Positions 47,377 through 56,720 of a stretch of 60,038 nucleotides of DNA are shown piece by piece (position 1 is the stretch's first letter; each line of letters opens with the position of its first letter). The DNA comes from Leucobacter sp. cx-42 (lineage in GTDB: Bacteria; Actinomycetota; Actinomycetes; Actinomycetales; Microbacteriaceae), in contig NZ_JACVMU010000014.1 in NCBI RefSeq assembly GCF_014529985.1, positions 1 to 60,038 on the forward strand, given 5' to 3'. The notes under the pieces are model-generated. The model saw only the letters and a list, made by a program, of their open reading frames with translations, had not been told where the DNA came from and did no database searches. The position numbers were made by a program, and so were the translations under genes.

Positions 47377-48054
47377 TTAAATCTCGTTGAGGGCGCGGCG
47401 CAACACGCCAGAGCGAACTGCCTCGAGGTCTTCAGCGAGCGCGAGAGCTGCCTCATGCTTCGCATGTGCGCCAGCGTTTCCCAGTCGCGCAGCAACGCCG
47501 CGTTCAATGAGTTCAGCATCACGTTCTGCCGCGATCCGCATTGCACGAAGGTGGCGCGGGCCAAGACCCTGTTCCGCGAGGCGCACGAGCGCCGTGAGCT
47601 GCGCGATGCACTCGAACGGGAATACCTCGGCAGCGGGCAACAGGCCCGCCGCGATGACCTGGCCAAGGAACCGCATGTCGGTGCCAGCCTTACGGCAGAG
47701 CTCGTCGCCGCTGAGCACCAGGCTCGGGGCAAGCATGCTCGACACGCTCCGCTCGGCGGCGCCAGGGATGACTGGGTCACCACCGGCATCGAGTTCTTCG
47801 AGCATGTCGGCAATCACCTTGAGCGGCAGATAATGATCGCGCTGCAGGGTCAGCACCAACCGAACGCGTTCGATGTGCTCTTGTGAGAACTTGCGGTAGC
47901 CCGACTTGGTGCGTTCGGGCGCGACGAGGCCCTGCTCTTCCAAGAAACGCAGCTTGGACGGAGTGAGGTCCGCAAAGCTCTCTGAAAGCACCGAAAGCAC
48001 CTGCCCAATACTGAGCAGGCGCTCCGGCTGCTCGCGGGCAACCGCGACGGACAC
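47377..48054 (-). CDS. ftsR: MerR-family cell-division regulator FtsR
   Basis: A 225-residue MerR-type protein matching Rv1828/FtsR: LSIGQVLSVLSESFADLTPSKLRFLEEQGL, then GYRKFS and the hallmark QRDHYLPLKVIADML. In Corynebacterium glutamicum FtsR activates ftsZ transcription. The remaining 130 residues form a second helical domain typical of the subfamily. The GTG start lies 1 bp after the garA stop, so the two are co-transcribed. In mycobacteria and corynebacteria a DUF151 nuclease gene separates ftsR from the second MerR; here it is absent. Confidence 0.9.
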   Translation of the reverse strand: MSVAVAREQPERLLSIGQVLSVLSESFADLTPSKLRFLEEQGLVAPERTKSGYRKFSQEHIERVRLVLTLQRDHYLPLKVIADMLEELDAGGDPVIPGAAERSVSSMLAPSLVLSGDELCRKAGTDMRFLGQVIAAGLLPAAEVFPFECIAQLTALVRLAEQGLGPRHLRAMRIAAERDAELIERGVAARLGNAGAHAKHEAALALAEDLEAVRSGVLRRALNEI

Positions 48055-48055
48055 G

Positions 48056-48520
48056 CTAGATCAGGTCCGTAAGGTCGAAGCGCGAGGCGAAGAACGTGAA
48101 GCGGTACTTACCGACCTGCACCTCGTCACCGTCAGCGAGCTCACGCGCGCCAACGATGCGGGTACCGTCGCAGTAGGTGCCGTTCAGTGAACCGAGGTCA
48201 GCCACGGAGAACGTGGTGCCTTCGCGAGTGAACTCAGCGTGACGACGTGAAACAGTCACATCGTCAAGGAAGATGTCAACTGCGGGGTGACGGCCAGCGA
48301 CAGTGCTTGCCTGATCCAGCAGGAAGCGCGCGCCCTGGTCGGGACCGCGACGTACCACGAGCAGAGCCGCGCCCGACGGCAGGGCCTCTACTGCTTCACG
48401 CTCATCGACCGTCAGGTCGGTTGCGCGGGCACGAATCATCGCGCCAAGATCATCTCGGAATTGCTGCGTTGCACGCACCTCAGTGTCGTCTGCTGCTCGC
48501 TGGCGATTTTCGCTGCTCAT
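48056..48520 (-). CDS. garA: FHA-domain metabolic regulator GarA/OdhI
   Basis: A 154-residue protein with a C-terminal FHA domain (about 60-148): GRHPAVDIFLDDVTVSRRHAEF and LGSLNGTYCDG hold the phosphothreonine-binding Arg, Ser and Asn. In relatives the protein inhibits 2-oxoglutarate dehydrogenase and glutamate dehydrogenase until threonines in an N-terminal ETT motif are phosphorylated. Here that segment reads RATQQF, keeping only one threonine (Thr18). The ATG at 48520 is the family start; the ribosome-binding site is weak (GGTGAAG). Confidence 0.92.
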   Translation of the reverse strand: MSSENRQRAADDTEVRATQQFRDDLGAMIRARATDLTVDEREAVEALPSGAALLVVRRGPDQGARFLLDQASTVAGRHPAVDIFLDDVTVSRRHAEFTREGTTFSVADLGSLNGTYCDGTRIVGARELADGDEVQVGKYRFTFFASRFDLTDLI

Positions 48521-48645
48521 GGCTTCACCATTCCGATCTCGTGGCTCGAACTCGCATCGCGGGACTCCGTCGATGCGTTGCACTCTCTACGCTATCGCAG
48601 GCGAGTAGCTGGGCGCACCCCACAACACCATTTATCACAGACATA

Positions 48646-50124
48646 TTACGGAATATTCGTTGCTGCACGCTCGTGAGCCTCCAAGAACGCGAAAACTTCG
48701 TGGTTGTCAACGCCGGGAAATGCGCCCGTCGGCAACGCGGCGAGCAGGCTGGTCGGGGTCGCTGCTTCCGGCCAGGCAAGGTCGCGCCACTTTTCGGTGA
48801 GCTCGGGCGAGGCCATCCGACAGCAGCGGTCGTCTGGGCACTGCGAGGCGGTCCGGTGCGGGGTGTCCCTCCCCCGGAACCACTTCACATCTTCAAACCG
48901 CACGCCGGCGCTGACCGAGTACAGCCCTTCCTTCGCCTTTTCGACGCGCGAGGTACACCAGTAGGTGCCGCCACTCGCCATGTCCGTGTACTGGTACCAA
49001 GGGTTGAACCTGTCTGGCTGCGCAAAGATCGTGCGCGCGGTCCAGTTACGACAGATCATTGCACCTTCAAGATTGCCGAGCGCGTCAGAGGGGAAGCGCA
49101 CCCCGTCGTTTTCGTATGCCTTGATCAGGGTGCCAGACTCATGCACCTTGGTGAAGTGCACTTCGAGGTCCAAATGACTGGTCGCAAGATTCGTGAAGCG
49201 GTGCGCGGCCATCTCATACGACACCGCATAGGCATCACGCAGATCTTCCATGGAGATATCGCGTGCGGCCTTCGCTTCCTGCAGGGTGCGCAGTGTCGAT
49301 CGTTCAGGCAGCAGGACTGCCCCAGCGAGATAGTTTGACTCCACGCGCTGCCGGAGAAAGTCTCCGTAGCTCTTTGGCTCCTCGTGCCCACACACAATGC
49401 CCGCGAGCGCCCGCAGGATCGGCGCACGCGCGTCCCGCGACGGGAGCGTACTACTCAAGTAGATGCGCCCGTTGCGGCGATCAATGACCGACCTGGTCGA
49501 GTGCGGCATTCCCGAGACATAGTGCAGGCTGAATCCTAGCTGCTCCGCAATCCCGGAGACCGTGCGCTGAGACACGGGCCCATCGGTGTACCCCACACGC
49601 TCCAACAGCTCACGGGCGACACGTTCGAGATCTGGGTAGTAGTTGTTGAGGGCCCGCATTTCTGCACGCAACTCGGTGTTCGCACGTCGCGCTTCTTCCG
49701 GCGTGGCAGCCCGCTCACGGTGCACCCGCTCCACTTCCTGGTGCAGTCCCAAAATCGCTTTCAGCACTTCGTCACTCGCGGTCTTTGAGACGCGGATCGG
49801 CTGCAGTCCAAGCGCCTGAAACACCGGCCCACGCTGCGCTCGCTCAACGGCGATCTCCAGCGCAGCCCGCTCGCTCGGCGCCTCGTCGCTCAGCAACTCA
49901 TCGAGCGAAGCTCCGAGCGCAGCCGCAATGGCTCGCAGCAGCGGCAAATGCGGCTCGCGTTTCCCGTTCTCAATGGCAGAGAGCTGCGAGGGCGCCCGAT
50001 CCACGCTTTTTGCAAGGTGATCAAGCGTCATGCCGAGTTCCATTCGGCGTTCGCGAATGCGTCGGCCGAGCACCAGCGCATCGCTTGTCTCGGATGTTGA
50101 AGGGTCTGGGGTGACTGACGGCAT
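48646..50124 (-). CDS. ramB: RamB-type transcriptional regulator of acetate metabolism
   Basis: A 492-residue regulator with an N-terminal XRE helix-turn-helix (about 19-78, GMTLDHLAKSVDRAPSQLSAIENGKREP, read in parts), a central IrrE/ImmA-like region (about 190-330) and a C-terminal short-chain fatty acyl-CoA regulator domain with CPDDRCC. The peptidase-like motif is degenerate (GHEEP rather than HExxH), so proteolysis is not expected. RamB represses aceA and aceB in relatives, and this gene diverges from aceA. The ATG at 50124 has GAGAGGAG upstream. Confidence 0.93.
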   Translation of the reverse strand: MPSVTPDPSTSETSDALVLGRRIRERRMELGMTLDHLAKSVDRAPSQLSAIENGKREPHLPLLRAIAAALGASLDELLSDEAPSERAALEIAVERAQRGPVFQALGLQPIRVSKTASDEVLKAILGLHQEVERVHRERAATPEEARRANTELRAEMRALNNYYPDLERVARELLERVGYTDGPVSQRTVSGIAEQLGFSLHYVSGMPHSTRSVIDRRNGRIYLSSTLPSRDARAPILRALAGIVCGHEEPKSYGDFLRQRVESNYLAGAVLLPERSTLRTLQEAKAARDISMEDLRDAYAVSYEMAAHRFTNLATSHLDLEVHFTKVHESGTLIKAYENDGVRFPSDALGNLEGAMICRNWTARTIFAQPDRFNPWYQYTDMASGGTYWCTSRVEKAKEGLYSVSAGVRFEDVKWFRGRDTPHRTASQCPDDRCCRMASPELTEKWRDLAWPEAATPTSLLAALPTGAFPGVDNHEVFAFLEAHERAATNIP

Positions 50125-50171
50125 TGTCAGCTCCTCTCGTAAAGGCTTCTCCTCATCGTGACAGCTTCACG

Positions 50172-50186
50172 AAAGTTTGCGCAAGC
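50172..50186. promoter_or_regulatory. Candidate RamB-binding site
   Basis: AAAGTTTGCGCAAGC resembles the RamB recognition core (TTTGCAAA-type) and is centred on the perfect palindrome TTGCGCAA (50177-50184). It lies 48 bp upstream of ramB and 121 bp upstream of aceA, in the shared divergent control region. Confidence 0.5.
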
Positions 50187-50306
50187 AGAAATACTGCGAT
50201 TCTTCACCCGGAAAAACCGATAACTCCCCCCGTGCAGTGCCCGCAAGATGGGGGTACCGCACAGAAATCCCTCTCACTTTCAGCGGATTAACCGAAGGAG
50301 CACATC

Positions 50307-51599
50307 GTGACGAACGACATCGCAAGGGCAGTAGAGCTCGAGCAGGACTGGGCAACCAACGCACGTTGGAAGGGCATTACCCGCGACTACACCGGCGAAG
50401 ACGTCGTGAAGCTCAGCGGTCGCGTACAGGAAGAACACACGCTCGCTCGCCGTGGCGCAGAGAAACTCTGGAAGCAGCTTGCCGAGGAGTCTGCCACCGG
50501 TGACTACACCAACGCACTCGGCGCCCTCACCGGCAACCAGGCAGTTCAGCAGGTCAAGGCAGGCCTTCGCGCCATCTACCTCTCGGGTTGGCAGGTAGCT
50601 GCTGATGCCAACATCTCGGGCCAGACCTACCCCGACCAGTCGCTCTACCCCGCAAACTCAGTCCCTCAGGTCGTTCGCCGCATCAACAACGCGCTGCTGC
50701 GCGCCGACCAGATCGAGTTCTCGGAGGGCATCCACACGGTTGAGGATTGGCTCGCACCCATCGTCGCTGACGCGGAGGCAGGCTTTGGTGGCCCACTCAA
50801 CGCCTACGAGCTCATGAAGTCGATGATCGCTTCGGGCGCAGCAGGCGTTCACTGGGAAGATCAGCTCGCGAGCGAGAAGAAGTGCGGCCACCTCGGCGGC
50901 AAGGTCCTCATTCCGACCCAGCAGCACATCCGTACCCTGAACGCAGCTCGCCTCGCTGCCGACGTGGCAGACGTACCGAGCCTCATCATCGCTCGTACCG
51001 ATGCGGAGGCAGCAACGCTCATCACCTCTGATGTCGATGAGCGCGACCGCCCATTCATCACCGGCGAGCGCACCGCGGAAGGCTTCTTCAAGGTCGAAAA
51101 CGGTCTCGCACCCTCGATCGCTCGCGCGAAGGCCTACGCACCCTACGCAGACCTTATCTGGATGGAGACCGGTACCCCCGACCTCAAGCTCGCTCGCGAG
51201 TTCGCTGAGGCAGTCAAGGCCGACTTCCCCGACCAGATGCTCGCGTACAACTGCTCGCCTTCGTTCAACTGGAAGCAGCACCTCGACGATGCAACCATCG
51301 CAAAGTTCCAGCGTGAGCTTGGCGCAATGGGGTACACCTTCCAGTTCATTACGCTGGCCGGCTTCCACTCGCTCAACTCGTCGATGTTTGACCTTGCACA
51401 CGGCTACGCACGCAACGGCATGTCGGCGTACGTCGAGCTGCAGGAGCGCGAGTTCGCTGACGAAGCTCGCGGCTACACCGCAACCAAGCACCAGCGCGAG
51501 GTCGGCACCGGCTACTTCGACGCAATCTCAACCGCACTCAACCCCTCGGCATCGACCCTCGCACTCGTGGGCTCGACCGAGGAGGGCCAGTTCCACTAA
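50307..51599 (+). CDS. aceA: Isocitrate lyase
   Basis: A 430-residue glyoxylate-shunt enzyme that cleaves isocitrate to glyoxylate and succinate. The catalytic [11 protein letters not shown] (Cys at about residue 193) and the surrounding [11 protein letters not shown] and [10 protein letters not shown] are typical of the short bacterial ICL1 type. The GTG start has GAAGGAG upstream. It is followed 50 bp later by aceB, giving the complete bypass needed for growth on acetate or fatty acids, and faces ramB. Confidence 0.97.
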   Translation: MTNDIARAVELEQDWATNARWKGITRDYTGEDVVKLSGRVQEEHTLARRGAEKLWKQLAEESATGDYTNALGALTGNQAVQQVKAGLRAIYLSGWQVAADANISGQTYPDQSLYPANSVPQVVRRINNALLRADQIEFSEGIHTVEDWLAPIVADAEAGFGGPLNAYELMKSMIASGAAGVHWEDQLASEKKCGHLGGKVLIPTQQHIRTLNAARLAADVADVPSLIIARTDAEAATLITSDVDERDRPFITGERTAEGFFKVENGLAPSIARAKAYAPYADLIWMETGTPDLKLAREFAEAVKADFPDQMLAYNCSPSFNWKQHLDDATIAKFQRELGAMGYTFQFITLAGFHSLNSSMFDLAHGYARNGMSAYVELQEREFADEARGYTATKHQREVGTGYFDAISTALNPSASTLALVGSTEEGQFH

Positions 51600-51649
51600 T
51601 CCACGCTTGCTCAGCAACGCAGACACGTAACGCATAGAACGGAAAGATC

Positions 51650-53296
51650 ATGACCACCATGCAGGCGGCCGCGCCGCAGCGCACCGCCACTCCCCTCGGC
51701 CCCCGCATTGAGGTGCTCGGCCGGCCCCAGCCACGATTCGATGAGATCCTCACACCCGAGGCACTCGAGTTCGTCACTGCCCTCCACGAGAAGTTCGCGA
51801 CCACCCGCCACGAACGCCTCGCAGACCGCCAGCGCCGACGCTACGAGATCGGCAACGGCCGCGACCCGAAGTTCCGTGCGGACACCCAGCTCATCCGCGA
51901 GGATCCGAGCTGGCAGGTCGCGGGCGCAGGTCCTGGTCTGGAAGATCGCCGCGTCGAGATCACGGGTCCGACCGACCCCAAGATGACGATCAACGCGATG
52001 AACTCCGGCGCCAAGGTGTGGCTGGCAGATCAGGAAGACGCCACGAGTCCGACCTGGCACAACGTCATCGGTGGTCAGCTTTCGCTCTACGACGTGATCC
52101 GCGAACAGCTCGAGTACACGAGCCCCGAGGGCAAGCAGTACCGAGTGACCGCTGAGCAGACTCCGACAATCGTGATGCGCCCCCGCGGCTGGCACCTGGT
52201 TGAGAAGCACATGCGCTTCGTTGACGCCCAGGGCCAGGCCGGGGCCGCCTCAGGCAGCCTGGTCGACTTCGGTCTCTATGCTTTCCACAACGCGCGCGAG
52301 CTCGTCGCTCGCGGCCGCGGCCCGTACTTCTACATTGCCAAGCTCGAATCGAGTGAAGAAGCAAAGCTGTGGGATGACATCTTCACCTACACGGAAGAAA
52401 TGCTCGGTCTCGCGCACGGCACGATCCGCGCAACTGTGCTGATCGAGACCCTGCCCGCAGCGTTCGAAATGGAAGAAATCCTCTACGTCATGCGCGACCA
52501 CATCGCTGGTCTCAACGCCGGCCGCTGGGACTACATCTTCTCCATCATCAAGAACTATCGTGGCCGCGGCGCACGCTTCGTACTCCCCGACCGCAGCGAG
52601 GTCACCATGACGGTGCCATTCATGCGGGCCTACACGGAACTGCTGGTGAAGACGTGCCACAAGCGCGGCGCACACGCCATCGGCGGCATGAGCGCGTTCA
52701 TCCCGAACCGTCGCGACCCAGAGGTCACTGCACGTGCAGAGGAGAAGGTCACAGCCGACAAGCGCCGCGAAGCCACCGATGGCTTCGATGGCACCTGGGT
52801 GGCGCACCCAGACCTCATCCCGGTTGCGCGCGCAGAGTTCGACGCGGTGCTCGGCCATCGCCCGAACCAGGTAGATCGACAGCGCGATGACGTTGAGGTC
52901 ACCGCCGCACAGCTGCTCGACGTCCACATCGGACGCGACGTTACCGAAGCCGGGGTTCGCGAAAACGTGTCGATCGGCATCCGCTACATCGAGGCCTGGC
53001 TGCGTGGCCTGGGTGCTGTCGCCATCGACAACCTCATGGAGGACGCCGCGACGGCTGAGATCAGCCGCTCGCAGATCTGGCAGTGGATCCACCAGGATCA
53101 GACCACCGCAGAGGGTACTCGCATCACCCGCGCGTGGGTCCAGGAGCTCCTTGACGAAGCGGTTGCGGGCTTCACCCGGTTCGATGGTGATCGCTATGAC
53201 GATGCGGCAGAACTCTTCGCAGAGGTATCGCTCGGCGACGACTTCCCAACGTTCCTGACGCTTCCTGCTTACAGCAGGTATTTGGTAGACGCGTAA
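51650..53296 (+). CDS. aceB: Malate synthase A
   Basis: A 548-residue malate synthase of the A isoform, which condenses glyoxylate with acetyl-CoA. Diagnostic segments are NSGAKVWLADQEDATSPTW, RPRGWHLVEKH, the magnesium-site region AHGTIRATVLIETLPAAFEMEE (read in parts), GRWDYIFSIIK and GMSAFIPNR. Many actinobacteria use the longer isoform G instead. The ATG has GGAAAG upstream. A terminator follows whose right arm lies inside mnhG. Confidence 0.96.
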   Translation: MTTMQAAAPQRTATPLGPRIEVLGRPQPRFDEILTPEALEFVTALHEKFATTRHERLADRQRRRYEIGNGRDPKFRADTQLIREDPSWQVAGAGPGLEDRRVEITGPTDPKMTINAMNSGAKVWLADQEDATSPTWHNVIGGQLSLYDVIREQLEYTSPEGKQYRVTAEQTPTIVMRPRGWHLVEKHMRFVDAQGQAGAASGSLVDFGLYAFHNARELVARGRGPYFYIAKLESSEEAKLWDDIFTYTEEMLGLAHGTIRATVLIETLPAAFEMEEILYVMRDHIAGLNAGRWDYIFSIIKNYRGRGARFVLPDRSEVTMTVPFMRAYTELLVKTCHKRGAHAIGGMSAFIPNRRDPEVTARAEEKVTADKRREATDGFDGTWVAHPDLIPVARAEFDAVLGHRPNQVDRQRDDVEVTAAQLLDVHIGRDVTEAGVRENVSIGIRYIEAWLRGLGAVAIDNLMEDAATAEISRSQIWQWIHQDQTTAEGTRITRAWVQELLDEAVAGFTRFDGDRYDDAAELFAEVSLGDDFPTFLTLPAYSRYLVDA

Positions 53297-53310
53297 CCAT
53301 ACGCGTCACG

Positions 53311-53356
53311 GCAAACGCCGAGGCAGAACCGGTGCTGGTTATGCCTCGGCGTTTGC
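53311..53356. terminator. Terminator shared by aceB and mnhG, overlapping the mnhG stop
   Basis: The arms GCAAACGCCGAGGCA (53311-53325) and TGCCTCGGCGTTTGC (53342-53356) pair perfectly; AACC/GGTT pairs again inside the loop. The right arm consists of the last codons of mnhG, whose TAA lies at 53339-53341 within the loop edge. Confidence 0.75.
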
Positions 53357-53695
53357 GCGTTCAATGGCGGGTTCGAGCTCGTCAAGCACGAGGCTCTCAT
53401 CGTCGAGCTCGCCGGTGCGGTACGCCGCGCGACCCACCATGTGCGCGGCAACGGGCGCCGTGAGTGATTGGAAGATGAAGACCGGCACCAAGGCAAACAG
53501 GGTCATGAACGACTGCTGTTCAAGAGCGATTGCGAGAATCACGAGGAGCAAGCCAAAGATCTGCGGTTTCGTCGCAGCGTGCAGCCGGCTCAGGACATCA
53601 GGGAAGCGCAACAAGCCGATGCCCGCCGCCACCGAAAGGATGGCAGCAACCAGCAAGCAACACATCGAGATGACGTGGAGCACATCTTCAATCAT
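53339..53695 (-). CDS. mnhG: Cation/proton antiporter subunit G
   Basis: A 118-residue membrane protein of the MnhG/MrpG/PhaG family with three hydrophobic segments. GLLRFPDVLSRLHAATKPQIFG is the family core (GxxRxPDxxxRxHAxTK). It is a small subunit of the Mrp sodium/proton antiporter. The ATG at 53695 overlaps the mnhF stop by 8 bp and follows AAGGAGAAGG; the longer open frame runs inside mnhF. It ends the operon. Confidence 0.93.
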   Translation of the reverse strand: MIEDVLHVISMCCLLVAAILSVAAGIGLLRFPDVLSRLHAATKPQIFGLLLVILAIALEQQSFMTLFALVPVFIFQSLTAPVAAHMVGRAAYRTGELDDESLVLDELEPAIERANAEA

Positions 53696-54023
53696 GAGCG
53701 CCTTCTCCTTCGGGAACCGATGGTTCGATCGGGGTTGCTTGCGAGGTCTCGAGCTCTGCCTTACGACGCACGAACTTCGCCACCACGATCGTGGCAAACG
53801 TTGCGGTTGCGGCAATCACGATCATGAGCGGGATCGTGTGCGTGTGACCGCGCACCACCATGTCGACGCCCAGCGCCAGCATGACCGTGGTGAGGAGTAC
53901 GTCAGACGCGACCATGCGGTCAAGAATTGACGGACCGCGCATGATGCGGATGATGGCGGCGATGGCCGTGAGTGAGAGGCCGGCGCACACCGCGATCAGC
54001 ATGATCATCGTGAATGTGGTCAT
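53688..54023 (-). CDS. mnhF: Cation/proton antiporter subunit F
   Basis: A 111-residue protein with three membrane segments. RIMRGPSILDRMVASDVL is the MnhF/PhaF signature. The acidic tail is cytoplasmic. Start ATG overlaps the mnhE stop by 4 bp... the stop-start string reads ATGA, indicating coupling with mnhE upstream and mnhG downstream. Confidence 0.93.
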   Translation of the reverse strand: MTTFTMIMLIAVCAGLSLTAIAAIIRIMRGPSILDRMVASDVLLTTVMLALGVDMVVRGHTHTIPLMIVIAATATFATIVVAKFVRRKAELETSQATPIEPSVPEGEGAHD

Positions 54024-54586
54024 CGCACCTTCCCCATTTCTTCCTTCGACCCTGCCGCGAGGATGAGCAACCGTTCAATTCGCGCAACTTCTGCACGCAT
54101 TGCGGCGACCTCTACCCCGGTCGGCGTATCGATCGCGTGGAGATACAGCGTGGACCGGTACCGATCCACCTCAACGACGAGCGAGCCGGGAATCAGTGAA
54201 ATCGTCAAACCCACCATCGTGAGGATGAAGTCAGATCTCGTGCGCAGCGGCACCTCAATGATCGAGGTCTTCGGGGCTGGCCCCGGCTTCACCGCGAGCC
54301 ATGCCACGTTCCAAGAGGCGATGGCAAGCTGCGAGAAGAAGTGCGCCAGATAGCGGATCGCCCACCACACGTTGAATCGACCTGCGAGATCAACCGGCGG
54401 CAAATAGAACACTCGCATCGCGAAGAAGGCAACGACGAGGCCGCTCACTGCTGACAGCAGCGAAACTTCACGCCAGAGCATCATCCAGAGGATGACGAGG
54501 CCGACAATGAGGGGAATCTCGTGCAAGCGGATCCGCCACTCAATGCGACGCGCGTTTCGCTCTGCTGAGCGCTGTGCAGAATTCAA
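54020..54586 (-). CDS. mnhE: Cation/proton antiporter subunit E
   Basis: A 188-residue MnhE subunit with two to three N-terminal membrane segments and a conserved C-terminal domain (LTISLIPGSLVVEVD, LYLHAID). The start is a rare TTG at 54586: it overlaps the mnhD stop by 4 bp (TTGA) and GGGAGGTG lies 5 nt upstream, while no other in-frame start fits. Confidence 0.92.
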   Translation of the reverse strand: MNSAQRSAERNARRIEWRIRLHEIPLIVGLVILWMMLWREVSLLSAVSGLVVAFFAMRVFYLPPVDLAGRFNVWWAIRYLAHFFSQLAIASWNVAWLAVKPGPAPKTSIIEVPLRTRSDFILTMVGLTISLIPGSLVVEVDRYRSTLYLHAIDTPTGVEVAAMRAEVARIERLLILAAGSKEEMGKVR

Positions 54587-56244
54587 TGGGCACCTCCCTC
54601 ATCGGTCGATGTGGTCTCACCTGAGCCGCCTGGCAGCGCGGGGTCACCGTTCAGCACCTGTTGCACAATCGCCTTTGGTGCCATGAGGTCGTTACCACCA
54701 CGTTCCGCATACGCCATGAGCGGGCCGGCAAACACGGTGAGCAGGATACTCACGACGACCATGCCAGCTGTAGCTCCGGTCATGAGCTTCGGAATGTCTT
54801 TCTCTTCCTGCGTAGGCTGCGCATCTGGGGCGTCCTGCAGCTGCTCAAACATCTGCTCCTCGCGGCGACGCAGAATCATCGCCTCGGTCGAGGGCTGCTT
54901 TGCGCTGCCGCGATCCGCGTCCTTGCGTGCCTTGGGGCGCCAGAACGCCAGCACCCACGTGCGCGCGAGGGCGTACAACGTCAAGAGCGACACCAGTGTG
55001 CCGATGCCGATGAGCCAGTAGGCGCCGACCGTGCCGGACTGCGCGGCCGCGGTGAAGAGACCAATCTTGCCGATGAAGCCGGAGAACGGTGGGATGCCGC
55101 CCAGGTTCAGCATCGGAATGAAGAAGAGCACGCCAATCACGGGTGCGGATCGCAGCACGCCACCGAGCCCAGACAGCGAAGTCGTGCCGCCGTGCCGTTC
55201 CAGCAGACCCACCGCAAGGAACAGCGTCGTCTGCACGATGATGTGGTGGACCATGTAGTAAATCGTGGCGCCGAAGCCCAGGCCGGTCGCCATGCTGATG
55301 CCGAAGATGAGGTATCCGATGTGGCTGATCAGCGTGAAGGAGAGGAGTCGCTTCACATCGAGCTGCGAGATCGCGCCGAGAATACCCACGAGGAGCGTAA
55401 GTCCGGCGATCACCATGAGGAGGCGATCGATACTCGATTCTGGGAACAGCTGCGTCTGCGTGCGCAGAATTGCGTACACGCCCACCTTGGTGAGCAGGCC
55501 AGCGAAGACCGCGGTCACGGGCGCGGGAGCCGTCGGGTACGAGTCTGGCAGCCAGAACGCGAGCGGGAACACCGCTGCCTTAATGCCGAACGCAATGAGC
55601 AACAGCAGGTTCAGCACGAGCTGGACATCATCGGGGAGCTCTGCGATCCGCACCGTGAGCTGGGCCATGTTCACAGTGCCGGTCGCGCCATAGATGACAC
55701 CGATCGCGGCAAGGAACAGGGTCGAGGACACGAGCGACACGACCACATAGGTGACGCCGGCGCGGATCCGCTGCGCGGTGCCACCAAGCGTAATCAACAC
55801 GTAGCTGGCGACGAGCAGAATCTCAAAGCCAACAAAGAGGTTGAACAGGTCACCGGCGATGAAGGCGTTGAAGACACCCGCGCCGAGCACCATATAGGTC
55901 GGATAGTAGATCGAGACCGGTGTCTCATCGTCACCGTCGGCAAAACCCTGGCCGATGGAGAACAGGAAGACCGCGAGCAGCACGACCGCGGACACCGCAA
56001 TCATGATCGCCGAGACACTGTCGATGACCAGCGAGATGCCAAACGGGGCAGCCCAGCCGCCCACCTGCATAATGAGAGTGCCGTTCTGGTGCACCAAGAA
56101 CATAAACGCGATGCCAATGACCAGGACTGCGGTCAGGACCAGCAGGGTGATGCCCTGCTGGATTCGGCGGCGGCCGGGCAACGCCAACGCGAGCGCCGCG
56201 CCAGCGAGCGGAATGAGGACAACGAGCGGAACAAGCTGAATCAT
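54583..56244 (-). CDS. mnhD: Cation/proton antiporter subunit D
   Basis: A 553-residue polytopic protein (about 14 membrane segments) related to complex I proton-pumping subunits NuoM/NuoN. Conserved lysine- and histidine-bearing segments include KAAVFPLAFWLPDSYPTAPAPV, TKVGVYAILR and ISHIGYLIFG. It is one of the two large proton-translocating subunits. ATG overlaps the mnhC stop by 4 bp. A hydrophilic insert of about 50 residues lies before the last membrane segment. Confidence 0.95.
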   Translation of the reverse strand: MIQLVPLVVLIPLAGAALALALPGRRRIQQGITLLVLTAVLVIGIAFMFLVHQNGTLIMQVGGWAAPFGISLVIDSVSAIMIAVSAVVLLAVFLFSIGQGFADGDDETPVSIYYPTYMVLGAGVFNAFIAGDLFNLFVGFEILLVASYVLITLGGTAQRIRAGVTYVVVSLVSSTLFLAAIGVIYGATGTVNMAQLTVRIAELPDDVQLVLNLLLLIAFGIKAAVFPLAFWLPDSYPTAPAPVTAVFAGLLTKVGVYAILRTQTQLFPESSIDRLLMVIAGLTLLVGILGAISQLDVKRLLSFTLISHIGYLIFGISMATGLGFGATIYYMVHHIIVQTTLFLAVGLLERHGGTTSLSGLGGVLRSAPVIGVLFFIPMLNLGGIPPFSGFIGKIGLFTAAAQSGTVGAYWLIGIGTLVSLLTLYALARTWVLAFWRPKARKDADRGSAKQPSTEAMILRRREEQMFEQLQDAPDAQPTQEEKDIPKLMTGATAGMVVVSILLTVFAGPLMAYAERGGNDLMAPKAIVQQVLNGDPALPGGSGETTSTDEGGAH

Positions 56245-56720
56245 GCGTTGCGCTCCCCCGTCACGAATCGATCGCGGCCGTCAGAATCCTCTGGCGTCTC
56301 GTCTTCGAACTCAGGTGCGTCCTCGAGGTCTTCGTCTGTGAGTTCCTCAGTCGTGAGCATCTCTGCGTCAGCAAGACCGAGATCCTCTTCATCGTCTTCC
56401 AGGCGGTCATGTGCACCCTGGGCAAGTCGCCAGGAACGGTAGATCAGTGCAAGCAAGAACGCACTTACACCGAATGTGATCACAATTGCCGTGAGAATGA
56501 ATGCCTGCGGAAGCGGATCACTCATATCTTCAGCAGCGGTGCCGTCAGCGATTGGGGCGCTGCCAAACGAACCAGACATGAGGAAAATGAGCAGGTTCGT
56601 CGCATTTCCCACCATCAGGAAGCCAAGCAGCAGACGGGTGAGCGCACGGTCGAGCATGAGGTAAATGCCGCACGCGTACAGCACCACCATCACGAGTACC
56701 AGAATGAGTGGCATCGTCAT
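56241..56720 (-). CDS. mnhC: Cation/proton antiporter subunit C
   Basis: A 159-residue NuoK-like subunit with three membrane segments (GIYLMLDRALTRLLLGFLMVGNATNLL, LPQAFILTAIVITFGVSAFLLAL, read in parts) and an unusually long acidic C-terminal tail of about 55 residues rich in Glu and Asp. The ATG overlaps the mnhA stop by 4 bp. Confidence 0.94.
   Translation of the reverse strand: MTMPLILVLVMVVLYACGIYLMLDRALTRLLLGFLMVGNATNLLIFLMSGSFGSAPIADGTAAEDMSDPLPQAFILTAIVITFGVSAFLLALIYRSWRLAQGAHDRLEDDEEDLGLADAEMLTTEELTDEDLEDAPEFEDETPEDSDGRDRFVTGERNA

Noticed and set aside
48628..48660. ATATT/AATAT hairpin near the ramB stop
   Set aside because: Only five-base AT arms, too weak to call a terminator.
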